A stretch of 64,000 nt of DNA from NCBI RefSeq assembly GCF_000150275.1, contig NW_002060954.1:1268074-1332073 (forward strand), written 5' to 3'. Position numbers and translations under genes: made by a program. The notes under the pieces were generated by a model. It did not search any database. It was not told the DNA's origin and worked only from the letters and a program-made list of their open reading frames with translations. Shown here piece after piece: positions 28,301-51,240 of the stretch. The stretch is from Trichoplax adhaerens (lineage: Eukaryota; Placozoa; Uniplacotomia; Trichoplacea; Trichoplacidae). Positions within the stretch are counted from its first letter, which is position 1. Each line of letters opens with the position of its first letter.

Positions 28301-31300
28301 GATCGACATAAAAGATATAATCAATTTAGCATGATGACAATTGCCTTAAAGAATGTTGAACTATTTTGATAGAAATCCTAGAAACGTACATATCAAGATC
28401 ATGGAATCATTTGTACCATCGACTCTTAATTCGTATTTGATATATTCTGAAATGGAATGATCGTAGTAAATTCAATTACCTTTCAGACACATCGATAGTT
28501 TAATGTATCCTGTATGCCCGTTGTAAGTATTGTAAATTGCCTTCATGATACGGCCTAATTGTATGCCCTACACTCTGCTGAGCCTCAGCAAACATTCACT
28601 TTTGCGATTAATTCTTTTTGGTAGAATAAAAAACGTATTGATCATGTCAATTCACAGTATAATTAACCTCTGATGGTATCAGGAAATAGTATATACTATG
28701 GTACTCATTATGAATTTAAAATCAAACATGACAGGATCGAGAATTTTACTAATTGCTAAACATTTACGATATTGTTACAGTAATTAACGCCGATACAGCC
28801 GATATGAGCATTAAATCTGAATCAGTAATGTTATTTACGAATTACGAAAGCTTAGCAATATAACTAATCGTATATAAATCGTGAATTTTGCTGTAATAAG
28901 TAGATTGTCAGATAGTCAGATAGTCCTTGGTAGTTAGACAAACCTAACTTCTGTAATAAAGTGAAATTTGCAAGAAACTGTAGTTCTTGATTTATTGTTT
29001 TGAAGATCACTTTATCACAACTGTATACAGGCATGTGCATTAATTCGGATAAGATAGAAAAGGATTTCTATATTAAATTGAACTAAAAGAGTACCACAAG
29101 ATACAAGATTTCGAGATAATTGATATCAGAGCGTGTTTAACTAATTTATTTCAAATATCTGCAGTATTCTACGTCTAAACAACCACGATCTATTGCCTAA
29201 AGTTAATCTTCTACGGAGAGTCTATTGGAAGCTGATTAAGAATTTAGGAAATGTCCACATTACATTACTTTTTTGCATATTTTTACCTACTGATAGTGTA
29301 CATATAGTATAACAAGTAACCTTGTCTGTGTTCATTTAAAGAATATTTTACATAGGTAGTAGAGTACCTGGTCAGCTACCCGAATACAATTTAGTGTTTC
29401 AAATATAAATTTTAGGCTAAAGAGCAGTGGTGACGAGAGGAGTTTGTGAGCAGTTTTGAGCTATGTAGAACACAAATTGCTGAAAAAAGAAAATATTAGG
29501 TTGTTTACTCGCCATTTTAGCTCGTCTTAACCTTTAATCCGTGTCACATACATTCTCTTTGGTAGATATAATTTGAAAACAGAGTATGTTTATATATAGG
29601 ACGTCAAGCGTTATTTATTGTGGTTGGTAAAATGAATGCAAACCTTATAACAGTAAGGAACGATCGTAATGTCATAGGTAGCTCCTTTAATTTATTGCCA
29701 AGCTTTTTGAAATTTATACCCAATATTAAGCGTTCTAGTATCAAACAGTTATGAAATAAGCGATACTCTAGATGTATAAGATATTACGTATAGCAAATAT
29801 CAAACTCAGTCGATATCTGTTACCAAAAGCTAAAAATCTCTCAAACAGCGAAATTAAGTAGGGGAGATTTGACTGTAATTAAACTAAATTTTAAGTTCTT
29901 ATTGAAGTTTATAGCATTTTGCTATAAAGATACTCTATAAACCCATCTTAAAATAAGAAAGTTCCATGATTTTAACTCCTTTAAATTAATATCGAATCAA
30001 AGTTCTTGTAGAGTCCAATATACTTAACGCATCAAGTGTATGTTGTCAGTTTCTTTCATGCATAACATCAATTTAATTCTTAATAATATCAAGCGTTTAT
30101 AATTATCAATAATTAAATGAAACTAATTATTTGTCCATAGAATAATCATTTCTGCTTCTAAATGATGATTGTACACCACTCTATGTCTGCTTTATTGTCG
30201 TACAACAATAGTATTGTCCAGATTAGACATTGTACTATAATCATCGTGTCTCCTTTACCCTCGATAAATAGCTTTGTCTTGATGATAGACTAGACCATAG
30301 TTCGTCCAACTTGTTACATTATATCGAACTATGGCTAACTAACTTAATATTGGTCAGGTAGGTAAAGTTTACTTTTCGTACCGTATATGATTTTGATCCG
30401 TATTGAATGTTATTATTATTCGTATAGTCTTAAAATTACAAGGGAGAAGTTATTGCATTATGTGGATATCTGTAAACTTTCATATTCATTGCCTGCTTAA
30501 ATGAGTGACGCATACCTGCTTAAGAAATAATCTTTTATTTCGAGTTTATAACATTTTGGATAATTAAATTGGAATACGTATTAATTTTATAGATATCATC
30601 TATGTTTGTACCGATTGTTTCTTTAAACTTTCATAATTAAACATTTATGCATAGCAAGGCTGATATGATATCTTTAACAGTTTTGGCAAGTTTAATTATT
30701 TACGATTGATTATAGTGAGGAATTTAATGTACTGTAGTATAAATGAAATATATTTTTATAACAGCCTATACGAACAACATTGTATTTGTTTTGGATGAAA
30801 GGCGTCTGACGCTATAAAGCTATAAAATAATCCCAATCGTCTAGTGACTGATATTGATAATAATATACTCATGTTAGCAATATAATGGCTATGGCTAGGG
30901 TCAATTTAGCTACAAGAACATTAAGCGATCAACTATGTAACTGTAACTTAAAGATATCGCCTAAGAGCAAATACTAATTAAAATAACTCTTTTAAAAAAA
31001 TGCAATATTTTATAATGCTGTCATTAAAGCAATACAATACTGGTACGCACTGTAAATATGGTGTGATTCCAGCAACTAATTTCTATTAATTAATCAATCT
31101 AAAGATTGCAATCAAGTTAATTCTCTATACACAAGCGTATTATATGAATTGTTAATTTAAGATTTCTCCTTTATACTAGACTATACAAGTATATGTAGTA
31201 TATGAGTGTGTATACCTAGATATAATTTTCGTACCCAAATAAATGGATTACTTCATATGAGGATGCTCCAAGTCACCCATCAAGAGTGTAATAAATTATT

Positions 31301-33408
31301 TGCATAGTGAGCTAGTAGTACGCGTACTAAAATAATGACTTTCTTAGTTTATATTCTTTTTTGTTTGCTACCACCTTTTAGTTACTTCGTAAAATCCTTT
31401 GTGGGCCACGTCCACAATATTGCAATGCCTGAACGTATGCTACAAGCTTACAATTTTATCTAGTTATATCTCATTAATCGAAGCCTTAATTACACTCTTA
31501 ATATTATTACCCACAGAAGACTTCAGTATGGAAAATTTATATTCTACATAGTGTTACGGAATATTTCTCACATCCACATCAAGAGTTACTGAATGCTCAC
31601 TGAATACTGCTTAATCTTGATAACCTACATCTGCTTTACAGAACTGAACTTTGCAGACTTAATGCAGCTTCAGTGAATATTAATTTAAAAATGTTCTTCT
31701 GCTATTTATTCAATTGCAGTATCTAAATAGCCTACCTTAGGTATTAGTATTCATACTTTCCTGTAAAATGTTGACTGAAAATGCATATACTGTATACGGT
31801 GAGATGGTGATTTTTTACTTGTTTTGTTCCAGCTAAGGAAACATAGTAGCAAGAATGGGCAGTAACTGGTACCATATGCCCTGAAGAATTACAAAATTAA
31901 TCGTATTACTTTCACACATAGGCGGATAACAAGTTTTGTATTTGCCAGGCCTTAATTGATTCATAAGTAAGAAGCTTCTTGGCAATAACGCTTTTAGTGC
32001 ATTGAAAATGAATTTACTTTAACTAAACTTTGAACGATGGCTGGCAAATGCAATACTTTCATGCTTTTAAATTCGCAAATGAAGGGAAATTCGATAATTT
32101 TTATTATAAAAATGATCTGTGTATCATATTTCATCTCTGTAGATGATGTTTAATGAAAGCATTTTAACCCTTAATGCAATCAATTATTGGAACAAACGTA
32201 GTACGGCACTCAGCGTTATATACTGTAACCATCTAGTTTTAATGAATTACCAGTAATTGTCGTTTATGCTAATTTTGATATTCAGTGATTACTTTATTTC
32301 TTATCAATTTTTTAGCTAAAACTTCAAGTTATCAGTGTATTTCCTATTAATAATCAATTATTATACATTAACCATCCCATAGCATAGATGTTATAGACTG
32401 CGCGCCTTAACTTAACAATAATGCGTATCTGTCTTGATTATTTAGTAACAACTGCCTAAATTACTATAAAGCGTTCTACTACTTCAGCACCATATTTCTT
32501 CATCGACTACTAAATAATGCCGGCAGATTATAGTTATGAAAGAGCAGCTGTATACATTCCAGTACTTTGAGCTGGCTCTGCATACAGTAAGCTTATTTAC
32601 AGTTGCTAATGCTGCATTCACTGTAAATCCGAAGCCTTAGACTAAGCTCAGTAGTGAACATGCCATATCATAATACTGTATATATACAGTAATAATTTCG
32701 TGAAGAGTATCAATTATACGGTACAGTATAGTGTAAATAATTATGAAAGATTAATTAGAGTTCTATATTGTTTCGACACAATTAATAATATGGTCTAAAG
32801 TCATATGTTCTAATTGTTACCATAGCAACTGCTTTACAATCTTGCATTGATGCAGTAAGCTTTTAAGTAACTTTTCCTCACTTAGCTAATATAGGATCAT
32901 TTTCAACCACTGTATAAGCAACATTTGAAGACTCTATGGTACAAATACTCCTAAATGATATTGGTACAGTGAATAGCGAAACATGATATCTCTTATCTAT
33001 ATAAACACAGATTTAATCTTTTAAGTTGACTGGTTCATTTTAATAGATCTAATACCGAAAACTTTTGCTATCTATAACTTGAAAATTCTGTTTGACTGTA
33101 CACATATTTTAGGTATGGTAACTGTAATTGATTTACATCGGTGAAGTTGCCGGGTGCATCATAGGTGTATTTATATACATTTTAATAGTATCTTAGTCTT
33201 ATACTATTTTAATTAAATTGATCCAAAGACATTCATTATACGAAGAATTTGTGACTTAGTAGCTACGCCTAATGGAACATAAATCCAAGAATTGCTATAT
33301 GAAATAACACTGAACATACATGAATATAAGAAGGCGGTTTTAAAGTAGGACGAAAAGGTGTTCCAATTATTGTAACAACCCTAAATTTGGATTGATTTTA
33401 TATGCAAG
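16306..33408. other. 17-kb intergenic region between head-to-head Meis and WDR64
   Basis: No gene, RNA gene or long repeat recognised on either strand. Open frames here are at most about 69 codons and lack domains. Small items seen: a (CTAT)n run at about 25951-25967, a 15-base palindrome at 28576-28590, and a cluster of ATTGT/ACAAT words at 30166-30235. Since Meis runs left and WDR64 runs right, both promoters must lie in or border this region. Small exons of an unrecognised gene cannot be excluded by eye. Confidence 0.6.
30166..30235. promoter_or_regulatory. Cluster of SOX-like ATTGT/ACAAT words with a palindromic pair
   Basis: Five copies of ATTGT or its complement fall within about 70 bases. 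They include ACAATAGTATTGT at 30205-30217, which is palindromic except for its central base. ATTGT is the core recognised by SOX HMG-box proteins, and inverted pairs can bind dimers. Regulatory function is inference only. Confidence 0.25.
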
Positions 33409-44111
<10,703 letters not shown>

Positions 44112-45149
44112 CTTATTGGCGGAAATTTAACCTAACTTTTATTCTTAACAAACTAGTTTTGTAAACTTGAAAATATACTATAGATGGTATTTTTTTGAAA
44201 ATTTTATCATTTTACATAGGCTTGATATACTACAGTCTGCAGATTTACCATGAAATTTATGAAAGTTATGGGTAAATATTATACCTGACTCCTACAATAA
44301 CTTACACACGGTATCTGTTTACGTTTATTATACGTGACATAAACCAAATGATGCATTGATCTAAATTGAGGCACACAGAAGCTTTGATAATGGTAATACA
44401 ATCCGTTTTTTGATATTATTTTAACTACATTAGCCTCATCAATACGCTTTGCGACTTGTGTTATATGGATGTTATAACGTATGACATGTTATGATCAATC
44501 CCGAGAATCGGGCATGTATAAATTCTTGTAATGTTACTACACTGATTACAAACAATATTTAAAATTGCTATTTTCACGAAGAGTTCGATCTATTAATCGT
44601 AAAAAAAAATGAATGGTGAAACTGCAATCGATGTCTTGTAATAAGTAATGGACGTATACATTATATGTACTGTATATGTGGATATATCTTTAGTTGAAGT
44701 AAAAATTGTAACAGAAATGTAATAAATTGAAAATTCTGCTAATTTATATCTCGCTATTTTGTAACATTTTCTAACATGTTTACGGATTACACTTTTTTAT
44801 TCTTAATGCTATACTGTAGAATAAAAAGAAAACAGCTATTTTGACAGTTTCATGTCAAATTGTCCTTTTCTCTAAAGCATCGTAGACTCAATTTTAATGG
44901 AGTAGTCGTCGTAGCTTTCTTATTTTTAACTACAGCGGACTAGTGGCTATACAGTAAGTAAACTATCATTTCTTTTAGGGTTATGTTGTGTCTAGGAACC
45001 TATTGTTGACTGTCCAGTGTACACATATCGAACAATCAGATTGAGAAGGCATCCTTTGAATGATATTGAAAGATAATTTTACAGTACGGCTCCATTTATG
45101 AACAAGTAATCTACTGTAGCAATCGTATGATCTAGAAATTATTGATTAA

Positions 45150-45466
45150 TATAGAACCATAAAGCAATGACATTGAAATGTTGCTAATTCTAATCACGAT
45201 AATGGTCGTAGCTCATCAATTTTAGCTCGGGCATAATAGACTAATAGCTATGGAGCAATCACATTGCAATGTTGCTAATTCTAATAATATAGTGGCATAT
45301 CATTAATTTTCCCCTAATTCTAATCACGATAATTGTCGTAGCTCATCAATTTTAGCTCGGGCATAACAGAATAATAGCTATGGAGCAATCACATTGAAGT
45401 ATTATAAATTTTAATCACGATAATGGTCGTAGCTCATCAATTTTAACTCGGGCATAATAGACTAAA
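45150..45466. repeat. Imperfect tandem repeat, about 91-bp unit, three copies
   Basis: The unit contains ATCACGATAATGGTCGTAGC, then a CTCATCAATTTTAGCTCGGG segment and a TAGCTATGGAGCAATCACAT segment. The ATCACGATAAT word recurs near 45192, 45322 and 45414. The middle copy carries an extra stretch of about 38 bases. Copies 2 and 3 are more alike than copy 1 at the start of the unit. Confidence 0.85.
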
Positions 45467-45666
45467 AGTTAATAATTATATATAATTTAAAGGTGAAGTT
45501 TTTTTTGTTGTTAAAAAAAGGAGAGATGTAATATATGATTCCTAATTATACATGTGATTTTGCTTGAGTAATGAGTATACGGTACATTAAGAGCTAATAG
45601 ATAAGCGTCACTTGTCTACAGTACAGTACGTATATAAGACGAGTTCTCTATATTATAGACCAGTTC

Positions 45667-45849
45667 TGTTTTACTGGCCTCTCTCTGTGGGTGATTCTTG
45701 TCAATAACCAGAATAAAAATGCTGATACTTTGAGAGTCTAAAGACGAGTCTGAATCAGTTGTGTTACTAGCCTCTCCGTTTGTGATTCTTGTTAATAACC
45801 TGAATAAACATCCTGATACTTTTCCGAGTCTAAAGACGAGTCTGAATCA
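45667..45849. repeat. Tandem duplication, 91/92-bp unit, two copies
   Basis: Copy 1 is 45667-45757 and copy 2 is 45758-45849. Both run from a TTACTGGCCTCTC-like start through GTGATTCTTG and AATAACC to a shared end, GTCTAAAGACGAGTCTGAAT. Differences are scattered substitutions and one- or two-base indels. It is distinct in sequence from the 45150-45466 repeat although the unit length is nearly the same. Confidence 0.85.
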
Positions 45850-45876
45850 CTGCGTTTCTCATGAAGGAAAATATTA

Positions 45877-46250
45877 TAGTACTGTACTGTACAGTATCTA
45901 GTCCACTTGTACCGTACTGTACCATACTGTGCACACTGTGATCCTTTTCCAAATCGATAAATCAGCACATACTGTATTATATGCGCTTATTTTTTTACCA
46001 AATCCGAAAAATTTTTTAGATGCGGAAATGTCGATTGATGTACGTGTATAGCATATATATTATGTTACTGTACATTGGTTAATTAATACTAAAGTCTTTA
46101 ACTTCGTATTAAAGAATCGAATAAGAAAAAGAGCTTGTGCCGTTACAGTATAGCACAGTTGTGTACAGTACTGTTCGGCGCTTCGTACCCTAATGTTACT
46201 TGTAAGCAAATGGATGGCTAGTTACAGTTACAGTATAGACTGTGTCTACT
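45877..46250. repeat. TACTGTA/GTAC-rich palindromic tract upstream of the fusion gene
   Basis: Dense overlapping ACTGTAC, TACAGTA and GTACCGTACTG words occur at 45877-45940 and again at 46141-46245. Because GTAC is self-complementary, several alternative hairpins are possible. A related, denser tract lies upstream of the dehydrogenase gene at 54763-54990. Confidence 0.7.
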
Positions 46251-46411
46251 ATGTCCCATAGGCTGTCAGTCATAGGATTTCCAATTCCAACTTCGTACCT
46301 CACTATTATTTCCAGCTAGTAGTGATTTCCAACACTTATCATCAGAATTATTTAAATTAAAACCTCCAATTTTTTATACTATACTGCTATTGCTATTACT
46401 GCGGTTTATTC

Positions 46412-49400
46412 ATGAATTATCAACCGTTACCTCATGGTCGTCGTTCATTTTATGAGAAACCCATCAAACCGACAAAGATTGGAGACACCGCGAACACCAA
46501 TCGCCATCATCCAATTCAAAATGCTTCGGTGCTATTCCAGTATATCAATAGCAATATTATAGGTAAAAATACAACTGTGGATGGCCCTTACGGAAAAAAA
46601 AGTGGTGTGTAGATGATTAGCATTAAATTTCATTTCTCCATTTCAGTAATATTGATATCAGGTCATATAGTTGTATGTAATTGACGCTATTTCAAATCGA
46701 ATTCACTTTGCAATATGTGCTACACATAACGATGTCATCTATTGCGTAAATCTTGTGCAAATCTGCTACTAATAAATTCCCTTTGGTTAATATTACAGTC
46801 ATCTACTGTGACTATACTGCATCTGGCAAGTAAGTTGAAACCCATTAAATAGCATTATATAACAGACATGTAATTAGCTCTTGACAATGTAGCCCTTGAG
46901 TAATGTCCTCCTCTAATGGAGCTGTTGCTGACGCGTACATGAGTAATATTAGTGCTCCACTCGACAGCTTGCACAGTAATTATCAAACGCAAATTGAAAG
47001 TTCTTAAAGTAGTATTTACATAAAGTAACTTACACGGTAAAAATACTTACTTATGACTTATGCAGCTTTAGAATGTAGTACATTATAATTACTAGGATAC
47101 GTATAATTACGTACTGAATGCCTAAAAGTTTATCTAATAGCAGCTGCTATTGCAAATGCTATCACTGAATGAACTTGAGACTTATTTTAGCTTCTAGTGA
47201 CAGTTTATGGATTTACAGTTAATTGATGCTTACCGACGTTAAAACGAGTTCTACATTCACGATATAATGAACTGGTAGTATTATATTAATTAATAGCAGC
47301 AAGGTATAGTCGAGGTAGTGACAAACGTCACTAGTTATTAATCATGATACCATAACTACAACATCTTTGCTATATACATTTAATACAGTAATTCAACTTT
47401 TAGTAATGGTCCAAGTATATCTTATACGAGTCAATGTATTTATTACTTATTTGATATAGAGCATTAGCTTTCATCGAAGATTATATCAGAAATGAAGTCC
47501 TACCTATGTATGGTAATACGCACACCACTACGACAGTGACCTCACAACAAACAACATTGTATAGGCATGAAGCAAGGTAGATTATGCGGAAAAACCATCC
47601 ATAGCAAATAGAACTCTAGTTCTTCTTGATTATTAGATTACTCGCAAATTGATGAAAATTATATCAGTCAATTTTGGTACTGAATCAGAAAAATAAATAA
47701 TTTTTGTATCATGAATGATTTCTACTTTTTGAAATTTGGTACTCTGCGGTCGTTCATAATTACTATAAAAGGCTAATATAAGATATGCAGTATGTATACT
47801 TATGTTATATGATTGATTAGTTTATAATTCAGATCTAAATAATACTTAAAATTTACTATTATTAATATAATATACAGGGACATAATACGCAGTGCAGTCA
47901 ATGCTTCAGTAAATGATAGAGTTATATTTACTGGTAGCGGTTGTACTGGAGCTATCCATGAACTTGTTCATGCATTAAATATTGATCCATCCAAAACAGT
48001 AAGTGTAATATTGCGAAAAATACTTTAATCAGATGGCTACGTAATTATCGTAACAAATATAGAAAATATATCAAGGTAATCATATCGCTTGATATGATTG
48101 TTTTAGCGTAGAGAATTTCGCTTGCAGTATACGATGTATATGAACTGAACTATATCTTCTGTCAATTATGTTTATTGTTTGATTAACATCGGTGAATCAT
48201 GTTGTATTACTTTGCTTTGGAGCTGGAAAGATTTTAATATATCAATTCTGAATATAAAGGTAATATTTGTAGGCCCATTTGAACACCATTCTAATTTATT
48301 ACCATGGAGGGAGTTAGGAACTAAGGTATCAAAGTACTATGCATATTTTGGTAACAGCTATGTCATACCGTAACGGTGTTACGATAACATCTCTCAAAAA
48401 ATTTATCATTTCTGTTGTCCTTATTCTTCCTGAACATCAACGATACGTCACAGGTAATAAGGATTGCAGAAGATGAACGTGGATGTGTTGATCAAAAAGA
48501 CCTTAATGAAAAACTACAAGTACGATAGTTACGGAAATTTCAACGTAACCAAATGTCAATTATGCTGATGGGAGAATTTTTCGGCATTATTGTATATGGC
48601 TGTGTACCATACTTATTGCTTTAATATCTATTTGATAGGAAAATAAAGCTACAGCTTTTCAGATGATCGGATGCTTTTCTGCTGCTTCAAATATTACGGG
48701 AATACTCGTTGATACGGATGCTATTACCATGTGTTTGCATAAGCATGGAGCTCTTGCCTTTTGGGACTATGCAACAGCTGGTTGGACGCTAATTTTCTAA
48801 ATTGATGTTAATTACTTGCATTGTCACTCTGAATTTGCACTATACGAGCAGTTGAGTTCTGATACAGAATGACCTATTTCTTTTCTCTAGCTCCATATAC
48901 AAATATCGATATGAATCCAGTCTTAACGCAGTAAGCCTTTTATGTTACAGTATTTTATTCATAATTTGTTAATAAGAAAAATTTAATAAAGATTCAGTGA
49001 ATATATCCTTACTTTAAAATATTACTTTTGAGAATGTTATTACGCAATCCATGTCTACATTTGGTAGTATTAAGATCTTTAGTATCGTTCAGAAATCATT
49101 CTGCCCTATTTCATAAATCTTGCATAATCATTAAAAATTCTGGTACCATTTTTCAGTGATGACCAACATTTGGCATTTAAAGATGCGATATACTTATCTC
49201 CTCACAAATTTGTCGGAGGAGTGGGTTCTCCAGGTATTCTGGATTTTGCTGTATTAATCATATTAAATTTAAACTAAACGTAGTTTCTGCCTTGAAATTG
49301 ATCCCGGAAGGTTTGTTAATTGCAAAGAAGTCTCTATTTAGAAATCCTAGCCCTGCTATTAGTGGAGGAGGAACGGTTTTCTTCGTAAGCGTAAACAGTG

Positions 49401-51240
49401 CTGTATAAATGCCTTAATAATCCACATAAATGGTATCCATAACGCTAATTAATGATGATAGGTTACACAACAGAGTCATCGATACTTGGAAGATATTGAA
49501 ATCCGAGAAGAAGGTGGAACTCCTGATATAGTCGGTTCGGTGCGTGCCAGTTTAGCGTTTCAGCTAAAAATGGTAAATTAATAGACTATTTTATTACAGA
49601 TATTGATAATGTATAAACTAGTGCGTAATAAAATGGTGATGTTGCGATAAATTAGGCTTTAACGCCGGAGAGTATCATGAACAGGGAACGTGAGATTCTT
49701 AAGTAAGTTTGATAAGAATCGTAATATTCTATTAAGTTTTTAGCGTCAAAAACATCTAGTTCTAAATTTATGGTCATCTAAAAGTGTTACGCCTTTGTAA
49801 GAGTATTCTGTATCATTAATTAGATTAGCCCTTGCGAAATGGTCAAAGTGCCCTAACCTGCTTATACTAGGCAATACGGACGTTCCTCGATTGCCAATAT
49901 TTTCTTTCTTAATCCGTCACTCGGAAACGAAACGTTTCTTACATTATAACTACGTATGCGTGCTATTAAACGACTTGTTCGGTATTCAAGCCAGGGGAGG
50001 ATGTGCTTGTGCTGGACCGTATGCTGAGGTGTTCTAAAATGCAACTCTACCTTACTTTCGTACTAATAAACTATACAATTTTTGGGGATAATATTTCTAT
50101 TTGATAATTGTCTATCAGTATAGTTGTATAAGTCTTACGAATTAGCAACAAATGTTTGATTTATCTATTATCACTGTAGCAATTTTAACGAAAATTTGTA
50201 TAAAATTAATCTATAACGGTTGTAATTAATGTTATACGATTTGGGTATTGTATACTTTCAGGACCTGCTTGGCATCAATGAAGAACTTGCTAAAAATTAT
50301 GAGAGTATACTCCTTGAATATAGGTAGATATTTTCTTAATTTCACTGTTAGTTTACCTATAAATAATGTATGTTTACGTCACTGCTTCCAAAGATTTGAC
50401 GAAAGATCTGACAACGAAATTTTGAGGTACTAATAAACTTTTCATTTTATTGCCCGTACTTCTACGAGCGAGATCTCCTAATAGTTGTATTTTTTTCAAT
50501 ATCCGAATTACAATCAGACCGGGTTTTACTAGGATCAATTTACCGTATTTCATGTCCGATGAGGAAATAAAATACATCACAGAAGCATTGCTTTTAACTG
50601 CTCAGCATGGATGGAAGTTACTCCCTTTCGTAAATATAAATTAAATTGAAATATTTGCCATTAATAGCGTTTCTCACCCCGGAATGAGGTACAGATTTTA
50701 TATTATCTAAAATGTACCTTATTATTGTAGTATACCTTTAATCCAGAAACAAGCCAATGGAGACATCAATCATTTCAGGTTATTTTAAAGCCTACAAATT
50801 TTCAGCTTTTAGATTTAAGTAATTTTGGCTGGTACTGATTAATTACAGGTTTTTAAAGACCGAAAATGGCTAGGCAATATAAATTATGACTTAGGTTTTA
50901 TGAATTATGTGAATAATACGTCAACTAATTGCAAAGAATCTTTAGATGTACGTATTTCTTGAAGCATAGCTCGTGCGAATAATATCTGAAGATGATAATA
51001 TGCTAACCATAAAACTTACTTTCATAACAGGAATATCTTAGTCTTGCGAAAACACAGCTAGAAAAAATACACCCAGGCCAGGTTGGATTTGATATCTTCA
51101 TGGTTTTATTAATGACATTGATTCATACGTATAACCCTTCTAAGATAATAATTAGCATATAAAATTATTTATGTGCTATAGTTACCGTCGATATCTGATC
51201 AAACCTTAATACTGGGAGGGCATGGAGAGTCTCTAAGATG
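46412..51240 (+). other. N-terminal domain: PLP-dependent class V aminotransferase
   Basis: Spread over exons 1-19. Visible landmarks, by residue of the spliced product: YCDYTASGK near 70, [13 protein letters not shown] at 131-143, [11 protein letters not shown] at 160-170 (His in the cofactor-stacking position), FWDYATAA with Asp241 (expected to contact the PLP ring nitrogen), and SPHKF with Lys276 as the expected Schiff-base lysine. [11 protein letters not shown] at 418-428 aligns with the active-site loop of SufS-type desulfurases, placing Cys424 at the persulfide cysteine. [11 protein letters not shown] follows near 452. Whether it is a true cysteine desulfurase or another class V enzyme cannot be settled by eye. 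Confidence 0.85.

Larger units (their letters stand above)
44112..46411. other. Intergenic region WDR64 to fusion gene
   Basis: Holds possible AATAAA poly(A) signals for WDR64 (44721-44726 and about 44820), two tandem-repeat families (45150-45466 and 45667-45849) and a TACTGTA-rich tract (45877-46250). The last 150 bases before 46412 presumably contain the promoter and leader of the fusion gene. No further gene seen. Confidence 0.65.
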
